From positions 62,001-126,000 of the forward strand of contig CAXXDX010000007.1 in NCBI GenBank assembly GCA_963677605.2: a stretch of DNA of 64,000 nucleotides, given 5' to 3'. This DNA comes from JAGLOK01 sp963677605. GTDB lineage: Bacteria > Bacillota > Clostridia > Christensenellales > UMGS416. A program made the position numbers and the translations under genes. Below are positions 17,386 to 26,094 of this stretch, piece by piece. The notes beneath the pieces are model-generated. The model was not told the origin of the DNA. It was given only the letters and a program-made list of their open reading frames with translations, and made no database searches. Each line of letters opens with the position of its first letter. Within the stretch, counting starts at the first letter, position 1.

Positions 17386-17926
17386 TAAGTTTTGCCTTTA
17401 TCAGTTTAAAGTCTTCCCATGTAGGTCGCTTGAGAGCTTCATTATGAAGCAAAGCAGATGGATGATATGTGGGAATAATAATATATCCTTTGCGTTCATA
17501 CACCTGACCGCGCACGCGGCTTATCCTGATATCCTTATCAATTATATTTCTTGCGGAAACAGAGCCAAGACAAACAATTATCTTCGGATGTATCATTGCC
17601 ACTTGATGCCTGAGATACGGAAGGCATGCCTTTGCTTCTTCGTCGGATGGGTTGCGGTTTCCAGGTGGGCGGCATTTTACAATGTTTGTGATATATACCG
17701 ATTCACGAGGAATTTGCGCTGCCTCAAGTATCTTTGAAAGAAGCTTTCCTGCTGCACCTACGAACGGTCTCCCGGACGCATCCTCATCGCGTCCCGGCCC
17801 TTCGCCCACAAACATTATCTTAGCTGTAAGCGGCCCTTCACCCGGAACAGCATGGTTGCGTCCTTTTGAAAGCGCACATCCTCCGCAGTGTTTTATAATG
17901 TTTACAAGTTCATCATAAGTTTCCAC
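17345..17926 (-). CDS. Family-4 uracil-DNA glycosylase with intact Fe-S motif
   Basis: A 193-residue enzyme that removes uracil from DNA to start base-excision repair. All four cluster cysteines are present: CGGC near residues 14-17, KCRPP near 84 and ACLPYL near 100. Motif 1 GEGPGRDE and motif 2 HPSALLH are intact. Length matches bacterial and thermophile family-4 enzymes (about 190-205). It is the first gene of a two-gene minus-strand unit with a cysteine-poor paralogue, divergent from mnmE. Confidence 0.93.
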   Translation of the reverse strand: METYDELVNIIKHCGGCALSKGRNHAVPGEGPLTAKIMFVGEGPGRDEDASGRPFVGAAGKLLSKILEAAQIPRESVYITNIVKCRPPGNRNPSDEEAKACLPYLRHQVAMIHPKIIVCLGSVSARNIIDKDIRISRVRGQVYERKGYIIIPTYHPSALLHNEALKRPTWEDFKLIKAKLNEIEKTGTNYKDI

Positions 17927-17932
17927 TTCCCT

Positions 17933-17961
17933 ATATTAGTATATGGGTTAGATATTTGCAA
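17933..17961 (-). promoter_or_regulatory. Promoter of the uracil-DNA glycosylase pair
   Basis: On the minus strand, -35 TTGCAA (17961-17956), a 17-bp spacer and -10 TAATAT (17938-17933) lie just before the ATG at 17926. The start of transcription would be almost at the start codon, so the 5' leader is very short. Confidence 0.55.
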
Positions 17962-17995
17962 TCGGCATGATAAGGATTTACAAAATCGCAACAAG

Positions 17996-18029
17996 TAATT
18001 ACAATCGGCTGTATTTCCGATTGTAATTA
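17996..18029. promoter_or_regulatory. Perfect 13-bp inverted repeat overlapping the mnmE -35 box
   Basis: Arms 17996-18008 and 18017-18029 are exact inverted copies with an 8-bp centre. No T-run follows on either strand and no gene ends here, so it is not a terminator. The right arm overlaps the proposed mnmE -35 box, as an operator would. Confidence 0.6.
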
Positions 18030-18048
18030 GCTCATGTACAGTTATAAT
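18021..18048 (+). promoter_or_regulatory. Promoter of mnmE-mnmG-rsmG
   Basis: -35 TTGTAA (18021-18026), a 16-bp spacer and -10 TATAAT (18043-18048), 21 bp before the mnmE start codon. A GAAAGGAAA ribosome site follows. Confidence 0.55.
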
Positions 18049-18068
18049 AATTATAGAAAGGAAATTCT

Positions 18069-19427
18069 ATGGAACATGATTTAATCGCAGCGATAGCCAC
18101 AGCTCCGGGACAGGCGGGAATTGCCGCAGTCAGGATTAGCGGAGAAGGCGCGCTTTCGGTGCTTAAAAAAATATTTAGACACAAAGGCGGATATGAAAGC
18201 CATAAACTATATTACAGCAAAGTTATAAGCCAGGACAAAGTAATAGATTATGCTATGGCAGCATTCATGCAGGCACCCCACACATATACGGGGGATGATA
18301 CAGCAGAAATTTTTTGCCACGGCGGATATGCCGTAAGCCAGGCAGTGCTTGAAGCTGCTCTTGACGCAGGCTGTAGGATGGCGGAAGCAGGCGAGTTTAC
18401 AAAACGCGCGTTTTTAAACGGAAGGCTGGATTTATCTCAGGCAGAAGCAGTGTCAGATTTAATAGCCGCCAACGCAACGCTTGCCGCTCAGACAGCTCTA
18501 AACGCGCTTTCCGGCAGAATAAAAAGCAAAGTGGAATCCATGCGCGAAACGCTGCTTGATTTTCTTGCCAAAATTGAAGTGTGCATAGACTATCCCGAAG
18601 ATGATGTGGAGCAGCAGACGGCTGAAAAAATAATACCTGAGCTTGAAACAATGCTGTCCGAGCTTTCGGATATGATAAAGACCTCGCGAAGAGGCCGGAT
18701 ATATAAAGAAGGACTGCTTGTTGCAATAGCAGGACGGCCTAATGTCGGCAAATCCTCGCTGCTTAATGCTATTATGGGTGAAAGCCGTGCGATAGTAACC
18801 ACAACGCCGGGAACAACACGCGACACACTGGAGGCGGATGTAGAAATAAACGGATTAGAAGTCAAGCTTATCGACACTGCGGGAATTCGCGAAAGCGGAG
18901 ATGAAATCGAGCGTATGGGAATCGAGCGAGCAGGAGACGCTATTGACAGAGCTGATATAATACTTTTTGTGATAGACAGTCTTGAAGGTGTGACTGAGGA
19001 AGATTTGAAAATATACGATACAGTAAAAGACAAGCCACACATTCTCGTTATAAACAAGATGGATGCAGCAAAGAAATTAAATGAAAAAATCATCGAGGAT
19101 AAGTTTGACGGAAGCGAATATATATATATATCTGCGCTAAATCACACAAACATAGTAAACCTTGAAGAAAAGATTTTTGAATTTGTGGGTGTAAATAAAA
19201 TAGGACGAAACGAAACAGTTCTTTCAAATGTACGCCATGTTGAAGCTGTAAAGAAAGCAAAGACACATATAGATGATGCCCTCACAGCGCTCAATGAAAA
19301 CGTGCCCATTGATCTTGCGTCAATAGACATAAAAGACGCATGGCATACACTTGGCGAAGTGACCGGAGAAACGGTGGATGAACAGATAGTAGAAAGGATA
19401 TTCGAAAAATTTTGCGTAGGCAAGTAG
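18069..19427 (+). CDS. mnmE: tRNA uridine-34 modification GTPase MnmE
   Basis: A 452-residue GTPase that works with MnmG to build the 5-(carboxymethyl)aminomethyl group on the wobble uridine of certain tRNAs. The N-terminal folate-binding domain begins IAAIATAPGQAGIAAVRISG. The inserted G domain has GRPNVGKSS near 220, the DTAG switch and the NKMD motif. The C-terminal end FCVGK is the conserved C(I/L/V)GK signature whose cysteine is part of the active site. Full length. It is first in the operon and overlaps mnmG by 16 bp. Confidence 0.97.
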   Translation: MEHDLIAAIATAPGQAGIAAVRISGEGALSVLKKIFRHKGGYESHKLYYSKVISQDKVIDYAMAAFMQAPHTYTGDDTAEIFCHGGYAVSQAVLEAALDAGCRMAEAGEFTKRAFLNGRLDLSQAEAVSDLIAANATLAAQTALNALSGRIKSKVESMRETLLDFLAKIEVCIDYPEDDVEQQTAEKIIPELETMLSELSDMIKTSRRGRIYKEGLLVAIAGRPNVGKSSLLNAIMGESRAIVTTTPGTTRDTLEADVEINGLEVKLIDTAGIRESGDEIERMGIERAGDAIDRADIILFVIDSLEGVTEEDLKIYDTVKDKPHILVINKMDAAKKLNEKIIEDKFDGSEYIYISALNHTNIVNLEEKIFEFVGVNKIGRNETVLSNVRHVEAVKKAKTHIDDALTALNENVPIDLASIDIKDAWHTLGEVTGETVDEQIVERIFEKFCVGK

Positions 19428-21280
19428 AAGATTACAATTACGATATTATTATAATAGGCGCGGGACACGCGGGCTGCGAGGCAGCTCTTGCTTCAGCGCG
19501 CCTGGGATATAAAACCTTGGTTCTTACCATCAATCTAGACTCAGTGGCACTCATGGCATGCAACCCTGCAATCGGCGGAACGTCAAAAGGACACATAGTC
19601 CGTGAAGTGGACGCACTGGGCGGCGAGATGGGAAAAGCCATTGATAAAACCATGATTCAGATAAAGATGCTAAACCTTTCCAAAGGCCCTGCGGTGCATT
19701 CATTGCGTGCGCAGGCGGACAAGAGGCGTTACCATGAATACATGAAAGCCGTGCTTGAAAGCGAACCCAACATACATTTAAAGCAGGATGAAGCGACCGA
19801 AATTATCGTTGAAGACGGAAAAATAGTCGGTGTCAAAACAGCTATTAGCGGTAAATACGAATGCAAAGCTGCCGTCGTTTGCACAGGCGTATATCTCAAA
19901 GGCCGCGTTATAATCGGCGAATACAATGTATCATCCGGCCCTTCGGGTCTTTTCCCTGCGAACGAACTCTCGCAAAGCCTTTTGGATAACGGCATAAAAC
20001 TTATGCGCTTTAAAACAGGGACACCAGCAAGAGTCAATAAAAACACAATCGATTTTTCCAAGATGGAACCGCAGTACGGCAGTGAAGATAAGTTAGCATT
20101 TTCATTTTTATCAGAAGATGCAACATTTAAAGAACAGCCCTGCTGGCTAACATGGACAAATGCCGAAACACACAAGATAATAAATGAAAACCTTGACCGC
20201 GCACCGCTCTTTTCCGGAGCAATTGACGGAGTAGGCCCCAGATACTGTCCGTCAATTGAAAGCAAGGTCGTAAACTTTAAAGATAAAGAGCGCCATCAGG
20301 TGTTTATCGAGCCTGAAGGCGCGACCACCGATGAAATGTATATTCAGGGGATGTCATCTTCTCTGCCGTATGATGTGCAGGTGAAAATGTATCGCACTAT
20401 ACCCGGACTTGAGCGCTGCGAGATTATGCGCCCTGCATACGCAATAGAGTATGACTGTATAGATTCTACTCAGCTGAAATCTTCACTCATGATGCGACAC
20501 ATAGACGGACTTTTCATGGCAGGACAGATAAACGGATCTTCAGGATATGAAGAAGCCGCTGCGCAGGGTATAGTTGCAGGTATCAATGCCGCGCAGTATT
20601 TAAAGGGGGAAGAGCCTATGGTTCTTTCGCGTTCTCAGGCATATATAGGCGTTCTTGTTGACGACCTTGTAAGCAAAGGAACAGAAGAACCCTACCGCAT
20701 GATGACATCGCGCGCAGAACACAGATTGCTTCTTCGTCAGGACAATGCCGATTTCAGACTGACTGAGATAGGATATGGCTTAGGGCTTGCAACACAAGAA
20801 CGTTATGAAAAGATGCTGCAAAAGCAGGCTTTGACAGATGAGCTTTCCAAAAAGCTTGAAAATATTTTGATAAAAGCCGACAGAATGAAAGACCTTTTCG
20901 GAGAAGATGTGAAAGGAAATGCTTCTTTTAGGATATCAGATGCGATAAAGCGCCCACAGGCAAAGCTTCATAAACTGATTGAAGGCACGGAAGTCGACGG
21001 AATGTATTCCGATGAAGTCGTAAACCAAGTGGAGATTGAGCTTAAATACAGCGGATATGTCCAGAAACAACAAAGGCTCGTCGAAAAACAGGCGAAAATG
21101 GAAAGCAAGCGTTTGGGTGATATAGACTATTCAGCTATAAAAGGTCTGCGCCTTGAAGCAGCCGAAAAGCTGAATGCCGTAAAGCCGGAAAACATCGGGC
21201 AGGCTTCAAGGATATCAGGCGTATCTCCTGCGGACATCGCAGTTCTTATGGTGTACCTTAAAGGCAGAGAAAATGACTGA
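19412..21280 (+). CDS. mnmG: tRNA uridine-34 modification FAD enzyme MnmG (GidA)
   Basis: A 622-residue FAD- and NADH-binding protein, partner of MnmE. The FAD motif GAGHAGCEAA is at 16-25, and the family signature GPRYCPSIESK and later GQINGSSGYEEAAAQG are present. The C-terminal helical domain that contacts MnmE is complete. Translation appears to start at TTG 19412 inside the end of mnmE; no in-frame ATG or GTG lies between it and the conserved N-terminus. This overlap suggests coupled translation. Confidence 0.96.
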   Translation: MRRQVEDYNYDIIIIGAGHAGCEAALASARLGYKTLVLTINLDSVALMACNPAIGGTSKGHIVREVDALGGEMGKAIDKTMIQIKMLNLSKGPAVHSLRAQADKRRYHEYMKAVLESEPNIHLKQDEATEIIVEDGKIVGVKTAISGKYECKAAVVCTGVYLKGRVIIGEYNVSSGPSGLFPANELSQSLLDNGIKLMRFKTGTPARVNKNTIDFSKMEPQYGSEDKLAFSFLSEDATFKEQPCWLTWTNAETHKIINENLDRAPLFSGAIDGVGPRYCPSIESKVVNFKDKERHQVFIEPEGATTDEMYIQGMSSSLPYDVQVKMYRTIPGLERCEIMRPAYAIEYDCIDSTQLKSSLMMRHIDGLFMAGQINGSSGYEEAAAQGIVAGINAAQYLKGEEPMVLSRSQAYIGVLVDDLVSKGTEEPYRMMTSRAEHRLLLRQDNADFRLTEIGYGLGLATQERYEKMLQKQALTDELSKKLENILIKADRMKDLFGEDVKGNASFRISDAIKRPQAKLHKLIEGTEVDGMYSDEVVNQVEIELKYSGYVQKQQRLVEKQAKMESKRLGDIDYSAIKGLRLEAAEKLNAVKPENIGQASRISGVSPADIAVLMVYLKGREND

Positions 21281-21968
21281 TTTTTTTAATATACTTAAAG
21301 ACAGCACAGATTTTTCGGATGAAATTATAAACAAGTTTTATGAATTCAATGAAATTCTATATGAAAAGAATCAGTTTCTAAATCTTACCCGCGTTAAAAA
21401 GGAAGAAAGCGTATACAGAAATTATCTGGACAGCCTGAATCCTATAGCACTGGCTGAGCTGAGCGAAGCCGAAAGTATAATTGACATCGGATCAGGCTCA
21501 GGATTTCCCGCAATGGCACTTGCCATAGCATTTCCGGACAAAAATGTTACCATGGTTGAATCCACCGGCAAAAAAGCCGTTTTTCTTGAGGAAGCGGTTC
21601 AGACTCTTGGTTTGAAAAATGCTCGCGTAGTTTCAGCCCGTGCAGAAGAACTTGCTCATGATTTAGCACACAGGGAAAAGTATGATGCGGTGACGGCAAG
21701 GGCTGTAGCCGAAATGAGAATAATAAGCGAACTTTCCAGCGGCTTTGCAAAAACGGGCGGAAAACTTATATTCTATAAAGGTATGAAAGCAAAAGAGGAG
21801 ATTAAATCGGCGACAAAGTCATTTCAAATGCTTTCACTTGCCGAATGTGCTGTAGAAAAATATCAGATTTCAAACGAAGATGATTCGACTTATATGGTTA
21901 TTCTAAAAAAAGTCAAACCTCTTTTAAAATCATATCCCCGCTCATATGCGAAAATAAAGAAAGGTTAG
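21273..21968 (+). CDS. rsmG: 16S rRNA (guanine-527-N7)-methyltransferase RsmG (GidB)
   Basis: A 231-residue SAM-dependent methyltransferase that modifies G527 of 16S rRNA. The N-terminal FLNLTRVKKEE region and SAM motif IDIGSGSGFPAMALAI are typical of RsmG. It overlaps mnmG by 8 bp and ends the classical mnmE-mnmG-rsmG set. The tail end overlaps the convergent TVP38 gene by 4 bp. noc/parAB genes, which often follow, are absent. Confidence 0.96.
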   Translation: MTDFFNILKDSTDFSDEIINKFYEFNEILYEKNQFLNLTRVKKEESVYRNYLDSLNPIALAELSEAESIIDIGSGSGFPAMALAIAFPDKNVTMVESTGKKAVFLEEAVQTLGLKNARVVSARAEELAHDLAHREKYDAVTARAVAEMRIISELSSGFAKTGGKLIFYKGMKAKEEIKSATKSFQMLSLAECAVEKYQISNEDDSTYMVILKKVKPLLKSYPRSYAKIKKG

Positions 21969-22696
21969 CCTTCCTTTTTGTGACGGAACTTTTCCGTCAC
22001 ATGCTTGTGCATAAACTCATCAATCTGTGGAGAATATTTAACCGAAAGAGCCATGATGCCCAGGCTTAATGCTATTATTATTCCCCAGCCCCACACAGGA
22101 ACACTGACAGCTCCGGAACCCACCAAAGCTGAAAAAAGTATGCCCGCAGGACGCGCAAGCAGCTGAATCACTATAAAAAAGCCCCATGATATTCCCGAAA
22201 GTCCTGCGATGAGACAAAGAGCGTCGTCCGGAAAAAACGGAAGAAGAAACATAAAAATAAGCACAACTTTTTGTCTTGAAGACAGTACGTCCATATATTT
22301 ATGGGTAATTTTTTCACCGACCAGCTTTACAACCAGAGGCTTCCCAAATGCGCGCGCCAAGCCGAATGCCAGAACAGAGCCTATGGTAATCGATGCATAA
22401 GACATCAAAAAGCCTTTTCCGAATCCAAACAAGAGCCCGCCTGCTAGAGTTGTTATATTGCCGGGAATAGGCGATATAATAACCTGAAGCACCTGAATGG
22501 CGCAAAACACAAGAGGCGCCCATATCCCGAAACCGGAGATATAATCCTGCAGCTTTTCAACCGATTTAAACACGTCCAGCCATCCGTTATTAGCCATTAT
22601 AAAATATAAAACAATAAAAGCTGCAATTATAAAAATCATCGCTGCAGCAAGCCAGATTCTCTTCTTGGAAAAGGATTTATCTCTCATATAAGCCAT
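21965..22696 (-). CDS. TVP38/TMEM64 (DedA-related) membrane protein
   Basis: A 243-residue membrane protein with a helix near 15-36 and about five more. It has the VTT/TVP38 core: ISPIPGNITTLAGGLLFG and the later PDDALCLIAGLSG. Relatives include lipid scramblases in eukaryotes and DedA proteins linked to undecaprenyl-phosphate or phospholipid flipping in bacteria. Its stop codon overlaps the end of rsmG on the other strand. The start is uncertain: ATG 22696 and ATG 22687 are both possible and neither has a clear ribosome site. Confidence 0.85.
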   Translation of the reverse strand: MAYMRDKSFSKKRIWLAAAMIFIIAAFIVLYFIMANNGWLDVFKSVEKLQDYISGFGIWAPLVFCAIQVLQVIISPIPGNITTLAGGLLFGFGKGFLMSYASITIGSVLAFGLARAFGKPLVVKLVGEKITHKYMDVLSSRQKVVLIFMFLLPFFPDDALCLIAGLSGISWGFFIVIQLLARPAGILFSALVGSGAVSVPVWGWGIIIALSLGIMALSVKYSPQIDEFMHKHVTEKFRHKKEG

Positions 22697-22729
22697 GGTA
22701 TACCATGCAATGAGATTTGTAAACGTCAG

Positions 22730-22758
22730 TTGTATAGCTTTAACCTATTTGTTATAAT
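22730..22758 (+). promoter_or_regulatory. Promoter of the repeat lipoprotein gene
   Basis: -35 TTGTAT (22730-22735), a 17-bp spacer and -10 TATAAT (22753-22758), about 42 bp before the ATG at 22801. It may also drive dnaX-ybaB-recR, because no terminator is visible between the lipoprotein gene and dnaX. Confidence 0.55.
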
Positions 22759-22800
22759 TCTCTTAGTAAATACTAATAAAAGAAATATAGAGGAAAATTT

Positions 22801-23892
22801 ATGAAAAAGATATCAGTGGTAGTGGTAGTTATTATGCTTGCAGCTTCTCTTTTTATGTTTACAGGATGCACAAACAAAAAAGTGGAGGAAAGCCTTGCTG
22901 TTGTCGATGAGTATTATGAAAGCTTCATGGACAACGATCCCGACGACATCGTGGACCTCTTTTCAGACTCTCTTGTAGAGTATTATGAAGGCCAAGAATT
23001 AACAGAGATAGTAGTCGGTTCGCGCATATCAACTCTCGGCGAAGATCTGGAATATAAAATAGTCGGTTCATCGTATAACTCAGACGATATGGGTGTTTAC
23101 GTTATTATAGATGCCGAAGTTACATATGACAGAAGCGATGAAACTTATGACGAAAGCTTCCAACTTGAAGAAATTGATGATGAAATGATAATTACAGTTG
23201 TCGATTTTGAGCGTGAAACAATAATTGACGAAATACCTGATGCTTTCTTTGAAGCATATAACGATGACGATAAAGACGCGGCAAATGAACTTTTCTCCGA
23301 CAGATACTATACCTATGTTTCAGAAGATGTTCTTAACGCAATCCTAGACGAGTATCACTATGTACTGGGCGACTTTGAAGGCTTTACCATAACCGAGGAA
23401 TATGCATTCAATCTTGTTCCGGAAGGCGAAGATGTCACAGTTGTGCAGGAAGCATACTACGATGCATCATTTGAAAACGGAACGGCAGAATTCTATATCG
23501 TGCTTTGCGTGGAAGATGATGAAATAAAAATATACAACATGTTTACCACACCTTCATTTATTGACGACACTTTATCTGCAGTGTTTGAATCAATTGGAAA
23601 CCAAAACTACAGTTTAGCTTATGTGCAGTATGATGACGCATTCTACGAAATGACAGAAGGCGGAGTAGATGCATTAACTGCAACATATGATACGATTGCA
23701 GCAAAAGGCGAATATGCAGGTTACGAGATAATTGATTGGTTTGTTTATGATACGCAAATGCAAAACGGCGAACCTTTCTCAGGCTTGATGGTTCAGGTAA
23801 ACGCACAATATGGAGACACAGTATATTATAACGAAATAATGCTGACTATAGATTTCATGAGCCCCAAAATCTATGGGCATTATATAGAATAG
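22801..23892 (+). CDS. Acidic lipoprotein with three tandem NTF2-like domains
   Basis: A 363-residue lipoprotein: signal peptide 1-22, lipobox FTGC with C23. After it come three similar units (about 27-130, 140-250 and 253-363), each starting with a helix pair that ends in a Phe/Tyr-rich patch (YYESFMDNDPDDIVDLFS; FFEAYNDDDKDAANELFS) and ending in beta strands. This looks like the DUF4878/NTF2-like fold repeated three times; the third copy is the most diverged. It is very acidic. I do not recognise an assigned family. It stands 21 bp before dnaX, probably by chance of packing rather than shared function. Confidence 0.7.
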   Translation: MKKISVVVVVIMLAASLFMFTGCTNKKVEESLAVVDEYYESFMDNDPDDIVDLFSDSLVEYYEGQELTEIVVGSRISTLGEDLEYKIVGSSYNSDDMGVYVIIDAEVTYDRSDETYDESFQLEEIDDEMIITVVDFERETIIDEIPDAFFEAYNDDDKDAANELFSDRYYTYVSEDVLNAILDEYHYVLGDFEGFTITEEYAFNLVPEGEDVTVVQEAYYDASFENGTAEFYIVLCVEDDEIKIYNMFTTPSFIDDTLSAVFESIGNQNYSLAYVQYDDAFYEMTEGGVDALTATYDTIAAKGEYAGYEIIDWFVYDTQMQNGEPFSGLMVQVNAQYGDTVYYNEIMLTIDFMSPKIYGHYIE

Positions 23893-23913
23893 CAGAAATT
23901 TTAGGGAGACCGA

Positions 23914-25716
23914 ATGGCATACACGGCATTATACAATAGGATAAGACCAAAAAGTTTTTCGGAAGTCATAGGACAGCAGGCCGTTGTCCGAGTTCTTAGA
24001 AATCAGGTTCAGATGGGCATGGTATCACATGCCTATCTTTTCAGCGGGCCAAGAGGCACAGGAAAAACCACGATGGCAAGGATATTTGCAAAAGCCATCA
24101 ACTGCCAAAGTCCCATTGAGGGCGAAGCATGCAACAAATGCGACACATGCCTTGCGTTATCTGCAAAAAACAACCTTGACATAATCGAAATAGACGCAGC
24201 GTCAAACACAGGCGTCAATGACATCAGAGAGCTCAGGGAAAAAGTTAAATACGCTCCTGTTGCCGGAAAATACAAGGTTTATATAATCGATGAAGTTCAC
24301 ATGCTCTCAGTCAACGCATTTAATGCACTGCTAAAAACTTTAGAAGAGCCCCCAAAGCACGTAGTTTTTATCATGGCAACAACCGAGCCGCAAAAGCTTC
24401 CGGTTACAGTGTTATCCAGATGCCAAAAGTTTGAGTTTACAAGGATTACTTCCTCTCTCATAGCAAAGTATCTAAAGTCAATCACAGACGAACTTCAGGT
24501 GAAAGCTGATGAAAAGGCGTTGTTTGCGATAGCAAGGGCAGCTTCCGGCGGCATGCGCGATGCACTTTCGCTTCTTGATCAGATGGTTGCGATGGGAGAA
24601 ACTGCGATAGACACAAAGCTTGTGTCGGAAACACTTGGTTCAGCCGACAAACTTTTATACTTTGCGCTGTGTGAAGCAGTATTAAACCAGAACGTATCCC
24701 GCGCACTGGGCGGACTTGGCACTATGATGGAAAAAGGGTGCAGCGCATCAACTATAGCATCGGATTTGATGCAGATGTTTAGGGATTTATACATTGTACA
24801 AAACTCATCCCCAAAAATTCAAGAAAGTTTAAACCTTGACGAAGCTTCGCTTGAAAGGCTGAATGTTCTGGCAAAAAAAGTACCGACCGCTTCGGTTCTT
24901 AAATGCCTCGAGATATTTTCCACATTGGAAAATGACCTTAGATACGCTGCCCGTCCCGAAATATGGCTGGAACTTGCAGTGGGAAAAGCCTGCCGTGTGC
25001 AGAAGGAAAATAGCTATGAAGCTCTGCTTGAGCGCATAGAGATACTGGAAAAGAAAATCGAGTCCGGGAATTTTCCTGCAAATAAAGTCGGTGCACCGTC
25101 ATCCAAGCAGCCGGACCAGGACGAGTTTTTCCCTATAAAAGACGAAGATTTTACAGCAAAGCCAAAACAGCAAAAAACTCAGCAAAAAACACCTGCTGAA
25201 GATAGCTATAATGATATATATGGACAGGAGTTTGTTCCTCCTGAATATGAGCCTCCCATGGATGATGATGACAGCGGTTGGGAGGAGCCCGAAATACACG
25301 AACAGCCGGTAAAACCAATAAAGGAAGCCGTACCGGAAGCTCCTAAGCAAGAAGCTAAACCACAGGAAGCAGAGTCTTCACCGGAAGAAACGGATCAAGG
25401 CAGGAAAATCTGGAATGACGCAGTGAATATCTCACGCGAGAAAAAGCAGATGCGTCTGCATATGGCAATGAAAAAAGCAAAGGTTACAGGATATGACGGA
25501 AAAACGCTTACCATATCATTTAACGAAAATGACGAGTCCTCCGCAAAACGCCTAGAGGACGGAGAACTTCGCGACACTTTAAACAAAATGTTGAAGGATG
25601 TGACAAAACATCATATTATAATCAGTGTCGTTATAGAACGATTCAGCGAGGAAGACAACGAGTTTATGAAACAGGTATATGATGTCTTCCCTGATAATAT
25701 AGTATCAATCGAGTAA
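23914..25716 (+). CDS. dnaX: DNA polymerase III subunits gamma and tau
   Basis: A 600-residue clamp-loader ATPase. Walker A GPRGTGKT is at 45-52, the zinc module uses C64, C73, C76 and C79, Walker B DEVH is at 126-129, and SRC lies in sensor 1. Domain III ends near residue 370, followed by an acidic, Pro/Gln-rich linker (about 390-500) and a C-terminal domain like tau domain V. It loads the beta clamp and organises the replisome. It is followed 18 bp later by ybaB and then recR, the order seen in most Firmicutes. Confidence 0.96.
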   Translation: MAYTALYNRIRPKSFSEVIGQQAVVRVLRNQVQMGMVSHAYLFSGPRGTGKTTMARIFAKAINCQSPIEGEACNKCDTCLALSAKNNLDIIEIDAASNTGVNDIRELREKVKYAPVAGKYKVYIIDEVHMLSVNAFNALLKTLEEPPKHVVFIMATTEPQKLPVTVLSRCQKFEFTRITSSLIAKYLKSITDELQVKADEKALFAIARAASGGMRDALSLLDQMVAMGETAIDTKLVSETLGSADKLLYFALCEAVLNQNVSRALGGLGTMMEKGCSASTIASDLMQMFRDLYIVQNSSPKIQESLNLDEASLERLNVLAKKVPTASVLKCLEIFSTLENDLRYAARPEIWLELAVGKACRVQKENSYEALLERIEILEKKIESGNFPANKVGAPSSKQPDQDEFFPIKDEDFTAKPKQQKTQQKTPAEDSYNDIYGQEFVPPEYEPPMDDDDSGWEEPEIHEQPVKPIKEAVPEAPKQEAKPQEAESSPEETDQGRKIWNDAVNISREKKQMRLHMAMKKAKVTGYDGKTLTISFNENDESSAKRLEDGELRDTLNKMLKDVTKHHIIISVVIERFSEEDNEFMKQVYDVFPDNIVSIE

Positions 25717-25734
25717 AATTTGGAGGTAATACAA

Positions 25735-26094
25735 ATGGCTAAAAGAAAATATCCCGGCGGACGCGGGGGAGCAATGGGCGGAGCAAACATGCAAAACCTT
25801 TTAAAGCAGGCCCAGCAGATGCAGCAGCAGATGGAATCGGCTCAGAACGAGCTTAACGATATGGAGTTTGAAGCATCATCAGGCGGCGGAATGGTAAAGG
25901 CTGTGGTTAAAGGCTCAAAGGAGCTTGTATCCGTAAGCATCCAGCCTGAAGCTGTAGATCCTGACGACATTGAAATGCTTGAAGACATGGTGGTTGCGGC
26001 AGTTCGCGAAGCTATGGAAAATGCTGAAAAAGCAGGCAGCGAAAAGATGGGACAGTTTTCGGCAGGAATGCCTAATATGCCGGGGCTTTTCTGA
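25735..26094 (+). CDS. YbaB/EbfC family nucleoid-associated protein
   Basis: A 119-residue DNA-binding protein of the YbaB/EbfC family that forms a tweezer-like dimer. Recognisable parts are the GGRGGAMGGANMQNL N-terminus, the Gln-rich helix, and the core FEASSGGGMVKAVVKG. The start at 25735 follows GGAGG with good spacing; an upstream TTG at 25720 is part of that ribosome site. Its stop shares one base with the recR start. Confidence 0.93.
   Translation: MAKRKYPGGRGGAMGGANMQNLLKQAQQMQQQMESAQNELNDMEFEASSGGGMVKAVVKGSKELVSVSIQPEAVDPDDIEMLEDMVVAAVREAMENAEKAGSEKMGQFSAGMPNMPGLF

Noticed and set aside
25720..25734. Upstream TTG start for ybaB
   Set aside because: The TTG lies inside the ribosome site of the ATG at 25735.
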